Positions 36,517-45,234 of a DNA stretch of 64,000 bases are shown one piece after another; positions within the stretch are counted from its first letter, which is position 1, and each line of letters begins with the position of its first letter. This stretch comes from CAWGET01 sp963821715 (GTDB lineage Bacteria > Bacteroidota > Ignavibacteria > Ignavibacteriales > Melioribacteraceae): contig CAWGET010000006.1 in the NCBI GenBank assembly GCA_963821715.1, positions 310,001 to 374,000 on the forward strand, given 5' to 3'. The translations under genes and the position numbers were made by a program. Below the pieces are notes generated by a model. It made no database searches. It was given only the letters and a program-made list of their open reading frames with translations, and was not told the DNA's origin.

Positions 36517-37674
36517 TATTTTACTAAACTATTATAAACTTTCATATATTCTTTAGGAGTATCTTTAATATTAAATAGGACCTTTGCTACTTTATAGCAC
36601 CTTTCTTTTATATCAGGCTCTTTTAATAGCTGTAACTTTAAATATACTTTCTTCCACGTTTCCATTATAAATTACACCCGTTTGATATTTTTTTATAAAA
36701 TATTCCGTATCCCCGATACCGGGTGAAATTATCACCGGTAAACCGGCAGCAAGATATTCGGTAAATTTTAAAGGGAAAGCTACTTTATTAACGAGATTAT
36801 TTTCTCTTATCATTAAGCCGAAATCGCAGGCGCTTAGTTGCTCCAAAACATTTGAGGGAATTAAAGATTTTACTTTTATCAAATTATTATTAGATTTAAC
36901 ATTTTCGGAAATTAAAGATTCGAATATTTCGAGTTGATAAGAAAAAATGTTGAACGTTAAATTTGCATAATAGTTTTTTGCCTCAATCATAAATTTTATT
37001 ATTTCTTGCGGTTTTTGCCATTCGGCAGCAGAACCTGAATAAACTCCAATCTTTGTTTCATTAATTTTTTTTTGGAATGTAATTTTGGGAATATGCGTTC
37101 TATTGTAAATAACATATAATTTTTTGTCTAATTTCTTAACATTATTATACTTTTCGATAATGTGTTTTCTAAATTCATGTGTAACAATAATCATTGCGTC
37201 CATATTCTTTACAATTCTTTTTTCCAGCCACCTGAAGAAATAAACTTTCATCTGGTTTTTCTTCCATCGTCCTTTTAAAATTTCTTCATCTATATAAACT
37301 CCTCTATTATCATAAATAAAGATTACTTTAGGCTTTATTAATTTGAGCGCCAACCCAAAAATAGCTGAATAAAAACTTCGTGCATGTACAATTTCAAAAT
37401 CAATTTTTCTTGTTAAACTTATAAGTGCAGTCATTCCTTTAGCAAAGAATAAAAATTTGTAAGGAATTATTTTAATATTTTTTAAGATTATTTGTTTGTG
37501 GTAAATATTTATCGAATCAAAAAATTGAAAAGAATTTTGTTTTTCATTTTCAAATGACATGAAATAAACACTGAATCCCATTGAACTCAAATATTTAAGT
37601 AAAGGAAACGTTTGAGATTCTAGAATGGGATTTTTAATAGTGCCATCAACTATGTATAAAATGGTTTTTTTCAT
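36516..37674 (-). pseudogene. GT4-like glycosyltransferase with a late frameshift
   Basis: The 353-residue open frame (36613-37674) is a GT-B enzyme: ILYIVDGTIKNPILESQTFP at the start and the C-terminal-lobe motif PLKFTEYLAAGLPVIISPGIG, the EX7E region. It ends abruptly after NVEESIFKVTAIKRA. In the next frame the sequence continues LQLLKEPDIKERCYKVAKVL and reaches a stop at 36516-36518 that overlaps the next start codon (TAATG). This strongly suggests one indel near 36630-36660. The restored product has about 385 residues, typical for the family. Its start overlaps the wzy gene by 29 bp. Most of the catalytic domain is intact, so even the short form could fold. Confidence 0.75.
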
Positions 37675-39073
37675 CCTTTAAATAATCAAAATTAGTAGAT
37701 TCAAAAATTAAAAATCCTAATACTATAGCTAAAATTACATTTGTTTTATATTTAATTAACATTGCATTAAATAATCCGAATGGAATAAGGCCAATAATTC
37801 CTGCGAATATACCAAGAGCCAATATTCGTACATAAAAGTTTTTTGAACGTAAAAAGATCAAATATGCTATTTTTAGTGCACGCCAATAAATCCAACCGAA
37901 TAGAAAAAAACCAATTAATCCTCCCTTCCAAAGAAAAAAGAGCCAGGAATTATCCGGGTAAATAACCGGAGTTCTATCAGGATTTAAAAATTTATATTGA
38001 ACTGTATCGCCTAATCCTTTTCCAATAACCGGATTTTCCAACCATTTGATTAAAATATAATACCCCAATTCAATCCTCATAAGAAAAGACTTATCCGCTC
38101 CTGGATTGGCGATCGATTCTGTTCTATATTCAACATCGTCATTTTCTTTTTCTGAAGTAGAAGAATAATCCATGCTATATAATGTTAAACTTCCAAGAAT
38201 CAGCGCAAAAGCTAAAAAAGAAGTAATAACTTTTTTTGACAGTTTCATTTCAACATGCAGATATGTAATGATCGCAACAAATATTGTGATTAATGCAGAA
38301 ACCCATAAAGATCTTGTTAAAGTTACTAATAGCCCTCCAAGAACAAAAATGAATAAGAGAAACGATAAAATTCTCTTTAGAAGATTTTTCTGCTGTAGTA
38401 AAGTATAAGAAAGTACAATACCTAATATAAGAGGCAACATATAAGATTGAAATGTCACAAATCTAGAAATGTTAGAAAAAACATTGAAAATATAATTTTC
38501 GAAAGAAATTATAGCGAATATTATAATAATTGCGCTAAATATAATAAAAAATATTTTCCTGCTAGGAATAATGTACGCAAAGATAAGAGGAAGAAAATAA
38601 TAAAATATATGATAATATTCATCAAAGATGAAGCTATATTGATGATTATTTAAGATGCCCAAAACGACAGAGAAAGACATATAAAGAATGAATATTGCGA
38701 TAGGCAAACTTAAGTAGGAAAATTTAAATTCGAAAAAATTATCATTTTTAAAATATACAATTAATGCGAATCCTATTACTACAAAGAGAACTATATCTTG
38801 TATAACAATTGTAAACATACCATAGTGGAAAGGCGTGCTGAAATAGATAAGGGGGATAAGGTTTAATATTATTAAGAGCGAAGATAAATGTTCAACTTGT
38901 ATATAATAGATAAGACTTAAAAATAAAAAAAAGTTAATTCCAGAAATCAATAAAACTGAAAAATCGCCAAATTTTAGTATGATACCAATTTGAACTATTA
39001 TTGTAACAAAACTGAGGACAATAATTTGTGGTATCTTTTTTAATTGAAATATTTTTAAGGAGTAGATATGCAT
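37646..39073 (-). CDS. O-antigen polymerase/ligase (Wzy/WaaL family)
   Basis: The 475-residue membrane protein has 11-12 hydrophobic helices and a large periplasmic loop. GLLVTLTRSLWVSALI around residues 245-260 and NPVIGKGLG around 340 are the typical Wzy_C/O-antigen-ligase signatures, the first carrying the conserved Arg. PDNSWLFFLWKGGLIGF follows. Such proteins either polymerise lipid-linked repeat units or ligate the finished chain to lipid A; sequence alone cannot choose. Only one such protein is seen in the operon, which favours polymerase. It is 1 bp after the flippase and overlaps the GT4 downstream by 29 bp. Confidence 0.85.
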   Translation of the reverse strand: MHIYSLKIFQLKKIPQIIVLSFVTIIVQIGIILKFGDFSVLLISGINFFLFLSLIYYIQVEHLSSLLIILNLIPLIYFSTPFHYGMFTIVIQDIVLFVVIGFALIVYFKNDNFFEFKFSYLSLPIAIFILYMSFSVVLGILNNHQYSFIFDEYYHIFYYFLPLIFAYIIPSRKIFFIIFSAIIIIFAIISFENYIFNVFSNISRFVTFQSYMLPLILGIVLSYTLLQQKNLLKRILSFLLFIFVLGGLLVTLTRSLWVSALITIFVAIITYLHVEMKLSKKVITSFLAFALILGSLTLYSMDYSSTSEKENDDVEYRTESIANPGADKSFLMRIELGYYILIKWLENPVIGKGLGDTVQYKFLNPDRTPVIYPDNSWLFFLWKGGLIGFFLFGWIYWRALKIAYLIFLRSKNFYVRILALGIFAGIIGLIPFGLFNAMLIKYKTNVILAIVLGFLIFESTNFDYLKDEKNHFIHS

Positions 39074-39074
39074 T

Positions 39075-40502
39075 CTAACGAATTTTATTTTTTAAATTAT
39101 TAAAAAAAGTTTTTTCAAATTTCATGATAGCCCATAAATAAAATAGAGCTGCAAAAACAACTAATCCTGTAAAAACTACTATTTGGTTCGCTTCAGAAAA
39201 AATTAAATTTAAGAAGCCAATCATTAGACTCATAATAACAGCTATGATGAATTCTTTTTTCAGAGAATTTAGAAAAATTCCTGGAACCAAATTTATTAAC
39301 TTAAAAGGTATCTTTAACCAAGGATAGAATAATAAAATATTTGCAATTAGATAACCAATTGCTACTCCGGAAATCCCCCAATTCAATCCTAAGAAAAAAC
39401 CTAACAAAATTATTATTGAGGATAATAATCCCCATTTAAACATAAGATCAGTTCTGCCTTTTGCTTGATATATTGATCCAGTAGTTGCAGTTATGGTTTG
39501 TAACATCCCCACGGGCGCCAGTATAATAAGTATAGAAATAATTGGTTCCCACTTTGAGTCCAAAAATACAAACACAAATAAGTCAGCAGCGCTCATTAAT
39601 CCGAATAGAAGCGGAAAAGTAATCAATCCAATTCCTTTTGCAGTATTCGTATAATAATTTCTGAATCTCGAATTATCGTTTCTAATTTTAGAGTACAAAG
39701 GGAACATTACACGCGAAATTACATTTGAAATATTTTGCAATGGATATAAAATTATTCTATAAGCCAGGCTATAATAACCAAGTTCAGTAGCGCCTAAAAA
39801 TTTTCCAATTAATAGATAATCTGCATTTCGCATAAAATAATTAATAAAGCTAAAGCCTGATAAATTCATACTATAACGAAAAACCTGTTTAACTTGGGAA
39901 ATATTTATTCTAAAATATGGACGTTCTCCCTTTATTGTCCATAGTATTAAAGCGAGGACAAAATAATATGAAATATTTTGAATGACCAAACTCCAAACCC
40001 CATAACCCAATAATGCTGAAGATATTCCTAAAATTGAAGCAATAAATGTTGAAACAGTTTCTATAATGGTTAAATTTTTAAATTTTAAATCTTTTTCTAA
40101 TCTTGCTTGTTGTAAAGCAGAAAGGCTATGTAATAGAAATCCGATTGATAAAACTTTCAGAATGTCTTCAATCCTTGGTTCTGCGTAAAAATCTGCTATC
40201 AAAGGAGTAAGGGAAAAAATAACAGACGCTATGGTAAGGCTAAAAATAAAATTAACCCAAAACAAGCTTGAAAAAAGAACTCTAGAATACTCCTCTACAT
40301 GTATTAATGCTGATGCCATACCCATATCCCTAAATATATTTAGGAATCCTATAACCACCATAGCCATGCTCATCAATCCAAATTCTGACGGAGATAAAAT
40401 ATTGGCAAGAATTACAATTGTAACAAATTGTAATATTTGTCTAAGAAATCGGGAAAAGGTCGTCCATTTTAAACCTTTAATACCAAGATTAACTAAATTC
40501 AT
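39075..40502 (-). CDS. Polysaccharide flippase (WzxC-like, MOP family)
   Basis: The 475-residue protein has about 14 predicted helices and begins with an amphipathic segment, followed by ILANILSPSEFGLMSMAM, the WzxC-type start. In the middle NADYLLIGKFLGATELGYYSLAYRI is the conserved flippase motif, and GSIYQAKGRTDLMFKWG lies in the C-terminal half. It is the intact relative of the broken flippase at 2294-3794 (same motifs). It should transport this operon's lipid-linked repeat unit. It is between wzz (19 bp upstream) and wzy (1 bp downstream), the expected Wzx-Wzy-Wzz set. Confidence 0.92.
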   Translation of the reverse strand: MNLVNLGIKGLKWTTFSRFLRQILQFVTIVILANILSPSEFGLMSMAMVVIGFLNIFRDMGMASALIHVEEYSRVLFSSLFWVNFIFSLTIASVIFSLTPLIADFYAEPRIEDILKVLSIGFLLHSLSALQQARLEKDLKFKNLTIIETVSTFIASILGISSALLGYGVWSLVIQNISYYFVLALILWTIKGERPYFRINISQVKQVFRYSMNLSGFSFINYFMRNADYLLIGKFLGATELGYYSLAYRIILYPLQNISNVISRVMFPLYSKIRNDNSRFRNYYTNTAKGIGLITFPLLFGLMSAADLFVFVFLDSKWEPIISILIILAPVGMLQTITATTGSIYQAKGRTDLMFKWGLLSSIIILLGFFLGLNWGISGVAIGYLIANILLFYPWLKIPFKLINLVPGIFLNSLKKEFIIAVIMSLMIGFLNLIFSEANQIVVFTGLVVFAALFYLWAIMKFEKTFFNNLKNKIR

Positions 40503-40521
40503 TACAAATTTTTAAATTCAG

Positions 40522-41703
40522 TTAACGAGTTTTCCAAGAGAATAGGTTCCTCCTTATATATTTAATTTTATCGGAGTTTTTATAATTCTCGTTTTCAGAT
40601 ATAAAAATGTAGGATAGTAATATAATACCGACACCGAATGTTATCAATAAAGATAAAAGTACACGCGGGGGAAAGCTTTTCTTCGCTGGAGGGATTCCAT
40701 AATCAATTACTTGTAGTACAGGTATATCTTTCTGTTCTTCTAATTTTGCCTGTTCGTATAGTGGAAGAATAAATTCCAAGATTCTTGAATTAACTTCCAC
40801 TTCCCTTAAATATCTAAAATAATTCAGCGTTTTTTCAGGTAAAGATTTCAGCGATAATAAAATGCCATTGTCTTCGCCTTTTTCTTTTAGTTCATTTATT
40901 TTTTTTTCGTATTCATCTATAGTAATATCAAGTTTCTGTAATTGCGGTGAATTTTCATCCCAAATATTTTCTAATATAGATTTTTCAATTTCCGATGTAA
41001 TAAGCTCAGTTTCTAAATTGGCATACGCCTGCATAATACCTTTAATTTGCTCTTCCGGATTTAAAATTCCAGTTTCCTGCTGATAGTATAATAATGAATC
41101 CTCAGCGATTTTTAAATTTTGCTTTATTTCATAAACACGATTTTGAAGAAAGATTCTATTCTGCCTGGATTTAGATATTTTTAACTCTAAAATTTTTTCA
41201 TTTAAAGTTGCAATTATATAGTTGGTGATATCTGCAGCTAATTGAGGAGAGGGGGCGTCAACAGAAATTTCAAATGCAAGGTTTTCTGTTTCTTCTGCGG
41301 TTATATCTTCGCTCAGCCTTGTAACTGCTTTTTTACTGAATTCAACATCAGAGGAGTCTAAATTATATACTTCTACTAAATTAAATTCGTCTACAATATT
41401 TTGTAAATTTGTTCTGCTATAGATAATAGTATTATACATACTTATTTCTGGGTTCGAAAAACCGCCTATATCAAACGGAAGTCCGCCACCACTTATACCG
41501 CCCATCAATCCTGCCAGCCCTCCGATTCCTTCTTCCTGAATAGGAATAACCAATGCATTGGAGGTATATTGTTCTTCAACGAAGAAGAAAATTAGTAAAT
41601 AGACAGAAACGAGTGTAAGGAAGAGTGTTATAATTAAAAACTTTTTCCATTGTACAACGACAATAAGAAGATCCAATAGATTTAAAGATTTGTCCTTATT
41701 CAT
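40522..41703 (-). CDS. Polysaccharide chain-length determinant (Wzz family)
   Basis: The 393-residue inner-membrane protein has an N-terminal cytoplasmic tail and helix (about residues 20-37), a large periplasmic coiled-coil region with a long helical part (residues about 180-290) and a C-terminal helix (about 345-368) preceded by the proline-rich motif PPAKKSFPPRV. This is the Wzz co-polymerase topology that sets O-chain length. LAGLMGGISGGGLPFDIGGF is a glycine-rich insertion near residue 60-80, as in Bacteroidota Wzz proteins. No tyrosine-kinase domain is fused. It is 2 bp after the SLBB export gene, so the pair probably form the envelope-spanning export apparatus. Confidence 0.9.
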   Translation of the reverse strand: MNKDKSLNLLDLLIVVVQWKKFLIITLFLTLVSVYLLIFFFVEEQYTSNALVIPIQEEGIGGLAGLMGGISGGGLPFDIGGFSNPEISMYNTIIYSRTNLQNIVDEFNLVEVYNLDSSDVEFSKKAVTRLSEDITAEETENLAFEISVDAPSPQLAADITNYIIATLNEKILELKISKSRQNRIFLQNRVYEIKQNLKIAEDSLLYYQQETGILNPEEQIKGIMQAYANLETELITSEIEKSILENIWDENSPQLQKLDITIDEYEKKINELKEKGEDNGILLSLKSLPEKTLNYFRYLREVEVNSRILEFILPLYEQAKLEEQKDIPVLQVIDYGIPPAKKSFPPRVLLSLLITFGVGIILLSYIFISENENYKNSDKIKYIRRNLFSWKTR

Positions 41704-41705
41704 TC

Positions 41706-43154
41706 CTACTTCCCAAACTGGTTAATCAATAATACAACTGTCGCCACTGTTCCAACTATCCCCATCACTGAACTAACTCTTTCTAAATAAAAACCGAAAT
41801 CTCTTGGCAGTTTTCGCGGGACATATACAAAATCTCCAACCTCAATATTAACTCCATCTTCTTCAATAGAAACCCATCTTTGTTTATCGCTTTTGATAAC
41901 AAAAATTTCGGATTCATCTTTTGCTGTTTCGGCTAATCCACCTGCCTGCGAAAGATAATATTTATAATTTTTTCCATCGACATAATCGTAATATCCAGGA
42001 GCTCCAACTTGCCCAAAAACATAAACTTTTTTGAACTGTTCAGGAACTAAAATTAAATCGTCATTTTTTACTATAAATTCTGTTGTGTCCGAAGTTTGCT
42101 TATCCAATTCTGTGAAATCAGCAGTTGAAATTCCTTCCATTAATCTTATTTTATTACTAATATCAAAATACCGAACATCTTCCCATGTTAAATCGGCAGT
42201 TCTAATCATCTTCAGTGAATCTAAAGATAAAATCGAAGCATATTCAGTTTTAAAATTTTTGATTGTTAAATCGTCTTCATCCTGCTTCTCTAACGCATAC
42301 TTCCTCAAAACCTGTTCGCTGTTAAAGTTTCGGATCAGCTTTGCATCCTTTAACGAAGCTTGCGGCGTAAATCCGCCGGCTAAGTCTATGACTTCTTTAA
42401 GAGTTGTGCTGTTTTTTGTTATGTAATAATAACCGGGGTTTTGAACTTCGCCCAACACTAATACTTTGTAATCCTGCCGCTTTGTTTGGTCTGCCACTAC
42501 CTTAATCCTGTCGCCGCGCTTCAGATAAAATTCTTCTTTTAAACCTACTTCAATTCTTTCTTCGGTTTCGCCGTTATATGAAAGTCTGGAAATAACCGCC
42601 GTGTTTACATTTTCGTAAGCTTTGTTAATTCCGCCCGCAAAGAGAAGCGCATCTTCTAATTTATCGCCTTCCACAAATTGGAATTTTCCCGGTTTGTTAA
42701 TCGCGCCGCTTATATCAACAAAATCATACTCCAGATCGTAGTTGGGAAAAATTACAACGTCATCGTTTTTCAAATAAGGATTATTCTCAAAATTTCCTGT
42801 TAATCTGAATCTCTTCAAATCAATTTTTTGTTCACTTCCATCCATTCGTTTCAGAGTAATATCGCGTAAAGCGAAATTTTCCGCCTCGGATATAAATTTC
42901 ATCAGCAGATTTTCGTTCGCTACGGGACGAATTGCCTGACTCCGAGCTTCGTTGTAAATACGCGTAATAAATTGATCAAGCCGCTCGGTTCTCGACGCGG
43001 GGAATGATCCGTTCACTAAAAAATCGCCGCCGATTGTTACGGTAATTAAACTTAATCCGGCTAAATTATTCTGGCTTTGTTCGTTATCTAAAAACTGCGC
43101 GTTAAAATTTGCAAAAAGCGCCAACGTAATAAATGCGATTAAAATTTTCTTCAA
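41706..43154 (-). CDS. SLBB-domain polysaccharide export protein (Wza-like)
   Basis: The 482-residue protein has a signal peptide (residues 1-19, ending NFNA). Three or more SLBB-type domains follow, each marked by a VDISGAINKPGKFQF-, VLVLGEVQNPGYYYI- or VYVFGQVGAPGYYDY-type strand. The last 60 residues hold a basic segment and a hydrophobic helix (VMGIVGTVATVVLLINQF). The Poly_export domain that normally precedes SLBB is not obvious; residues 70-130 could be a short version. It is predicted to export polysaccharide through or near the outer membrane together with Wzz, 2 bp downstream. Confidence 0.85.
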   Translation of the reverse strand: MKKILIAFITLALFANFNAQFLDNEQSQNNLAGLSLITVTIGGDFLVNGSFPASRTERLDQFITRIYNEARSQAIRPVANENLLMKFISEAENFALRDITLKRMDGSEQKIDLKRFRLTGNFENNPYLKNDDVVIFPNYDLEYDFVDISGAINKPGKFQFVEGDKLEDALLFAGGINKAYENVNTAVISRLSYNGETEERIEVGLKEEFYLKRGDRIKVVADQTKRQDYKVLVLGEVQNPGYYYITKNSTTLKEVIDLAGGFTPQASLKDAKLIRNFNSEQVLRKYALEKQDEDDLTIKNFKTEYASILSLDSLKMIRTADLTWEDVRYFDISNKIRLMEGISTADFTELDKQTSDTTEFIVKNDDLILVPEQFKKVYVFGQVGAPGYYDYVDGKNYKYYLSQAGGLAETAKDESEIFVIKSDKQRWVSIEEDGVNIEVGDFVYVPRKLPRDFGFYLERVSSVMGIVGTVATVVLLINQFGK

Positions 43155-43159
43155 GTTAT

Positions 43160-44173
43160 TTACCTGCCGTCATACTGTAGTTTGTAATATTCCTGGTATT
43201 CGCCGGAAAGTATCCGCTTCCACCATTCTTCGTTATTTTTATACCACTCAATTGTTTCGGCTATCGCTTCTTCAAAATTATGTTCAGGTTTCCAGCCGAG
43301 TTCGTTTTCAATTCTGGAAGAATCGATTGCGTAACGTCTGTCGTGTCCGGGCCTGTCTTTTACGTATTCAATCAGGTCGTCCGATTCCCCGAGCGAATTC
43401 AAAATTAATTTTACAATATCGATATTTTTCATTTCGCGGTCGGCGCCAATATTATAAACGCGCCCAATTTGCCCTTTTTCCAGGACTTTTTCAATAGCTT
43501 TATTATGATCCAAAACGTAAATCCAGTCGCGCACATTTAATCCGTCGCCGTAAACGGGAAGTTTTTTCCCGTGAAGCGCGTTGATGATCATCAAAGGAAT
43601 TAATTTTTCAGGGAATTGAAGCGGACCGTAGTTATTGCTGCATCTTGTAATTACAACCGGAACCTGATAAGTGTGTTCGAAAGAGAGTGCCATCATATCC
43701 GCCCCGGCTTTACTGGATGAATAAGGACTGTTGGGAGAAAGCGGAGTTTCTTCTGTGAATTTCCCTTCCGCGCCCAGGCTTCCGTAAACTTCGTCTGTGG
43801 AAACCTGCAGAAATTTTTCTACGTCGTGCCGACGCGCGGCTTCGAGCAAAACGTTTGTGCCGATAACATTTGTGCGGAAAAATATTTCCGAACCGAGAAT
43901 ACTTCTATCAACGTGGCTTTCCGCGGCAAAATTAACTACAAAATTAAAAGCGTATTTTTGGAAGAGATACTCTACGAGCTCCTGATTGGTTATATCCCCT
44001 TTAACAAAAACGTAATTTTTGTTTTCCTCGGAAGGTTTTAAGTTTTCAAGATTTCCGGCATAAGTTAGTTTATCTAAATTTACAATTTTTAAATCGTCGC
44101 GGCTTGCCAGAATATGATTGATAAAATTGCTTCCGATAAATCCTGCGCCGCCCGTTACTAAAACTGATTTCAA
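43160..44173 (-). CDS. rfbB: dTDP-glucose 4,6-dehydratase
   Basis: The 337-residue SDR converts dTDP-glucose to dTDP-4-keto-6-deoxyglucose, the first committed step to rhamnose and other 6-deoxyhexoses. VTGGAGFIGSNFINHIL (GxxGxxG at residues 8-14), the catalytic Ser125-Thr126-Asp127-Glu128 (VSTDEVYG) and Tyr151 and Lys155 (YSSSKAG) are all present. The substrate loop near NNYGPLQFPEKLIP and RDWIYVLDHN are typical RmlB. Other rml genes are not in the window, so the sugar may be finished by enzymes encoded elsewhere. It is 5 bp upstream of the SLBB gene and 9 bp after the outer-membrane-protein gene. Confidence 0.95.
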   Translation of the reverse strand: MKSVLVTGGAGFIGSNFINHILASRDDLKIVNLDKLTYAGNLENLKPSEENKNYVFVKGDITNQELVEYLFQKYAFNFVVNFAAESHVDRSILGSEIFFRTNVIGTNVLLEAARRHDVEKFLQVSTDEVYGSLGAEGKFTEETPLSPNSPYSSSKAGADMMALSFEHTYQVPVVITRCSNNYGPLQFPEKLIPLMIINALHGKKLPVYGDGLNVRDWIYVLDHNKAIEKVLEKGQIGRVYNIGADREMKNIDIVKLILNSLGESDDLIEYVKDRPGHDRRYAIDSSRIENELGWKPEHNFEEAIAETIEWYKNNEEWWKRILSGEYQEYYKLQYDGR

Positions 44174-44182
44174 AGATCCTCC

Positions 44183-44918
44183 TTAAAAAGCAAAAAAGCC
44201 AAAGAAAATTCCTGTTTGAATATAAAATGAATTCCCGCTAAGCTGCGAGGGAACGTTCAGCAATTCCTGTCCGTTCTCAATTTTCCAGCTGTCGCCTAAA
44301 GTTAAAACATAACCGCCGCCAATGCGGAAAGCGATAAAGCGCGTGATGGGAATATCGATATTCAAAGTCGGCGTAATTGTAAAAAACGCGTTACTCATTT
44401 CCCGGCTTATATTTTCAGAATCATCTTCATCGTTGCTTAATTCCGTCCAGACTTCGTCCCAGGCAAAGTTTCCGGTGTTACGGTAAGCGTCAATTTCTAT
44501 CGAACCTCCGCCAATTACAACTCCTGGGGAAACCGCAATTTTATTGATGAAAGGCAAAGTATACTCGGCTGTAAATCCTCCGATTCCGATTGAATATTTT
44601 ACTTCTTTGTTTACATCCGCCGATTTCAGCTGATTGAGAAGTCGATCCGCCGAAACCCATTCCGCCGACCCGAAGGTTCTCCACAAACATAACATAAGCA
44701 AAACCTGCGCCGCCCGTTCCGAAAAAGCCGCTTGTGGATAATTCATCGAGACCGAAATTCTGAACGCTTGTGTTTAATTCGTCAAGATTCGGCATAATCC
44801 ACACCGGAGTAAAACCGCCCGCTGCGCCAAATCGTTTTGAAAGACGAACGTCATCCGCCCGCTGCGCAAACGAAACCGAAACGAAAAAGAGCAGGAATAA
44901 AATTATATATTTTTTCAT
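44183..44918 (-). pseudogene. Secreted outer-membrane-type protein, frameshifted
   Basis: A signal peptide (MKKYIILFLLFFVSVSFAQ) and the N-terminal part (VRLSKRFGAAGGFTPVWI, LRVGGMGFGGSTSQSAEIGG) are in the 44541-44918 frame. The C-terminal part (EVKYSIGIGGFTAEYTLPFI, IEIDAYRNTGNFAWDEVWTE, RIGGGYVLTLGDSW) is in the 44183-44746 frame. The two join by one base shift near 44605-44620, giving a protein of about 245 residues. Alternating hydrophobic strands and aromatic C-terminus (TGIFFGFFAF) fit an outer-membrane beta barrel or a related surface protein. It lies 9 bp before rfbB, so it may be the first gene of the polysaccharide operon. Function is unknown. Confidence 0.65.
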
Positions 44919-45234
44919 AATAAAAAGTTTGTCTTTAAAAAATTATAAGTTTAAAAATAATAAAAATAAGCGAAAGAAAAAGATGGAATTTGGTAAATGC
45001 TCTGTAATAGATTTTCACCGATATGCGTATAAAGCACGGATTGATTTGTACTTATCAACTTTCTAACTTTTATTATCATTTTGAGAGAAGCGATTCTTCA
45101 TTTTTCAATCTTGAGTGAAGCGATTTAATCTGGATGAATCTGTGGCAGAAATCTTTTTAAATTTATTTTAAAGAAGGTTTTTAATTTTCTTTTCGCACTC
45201 CGAATCTCTTGAACATCCCGTCAAGTCTTGCGTC
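44919..45234. repeat. Gene-free stretch with families C and B dispersed repeats
   Basis: Directly after the receiver-protein stop is a family C stretch (45221-45247, which overlaps the stop codon), on the minus strand GTGAAACGTGAGACGCAAGA. Family B-like sequence follows at 45121-45157 (GCCACAGATTCATCCAGATT). Two copies of a TTGAGNGAAGCGATT motif sit at 45081-45094 and 45111-45125. The motif recurs at 49465-49480. No gene was found. The start of the outer-membrane gene at 44918 implies a promoter somewhere here, not identified. Confidence 0.6.
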
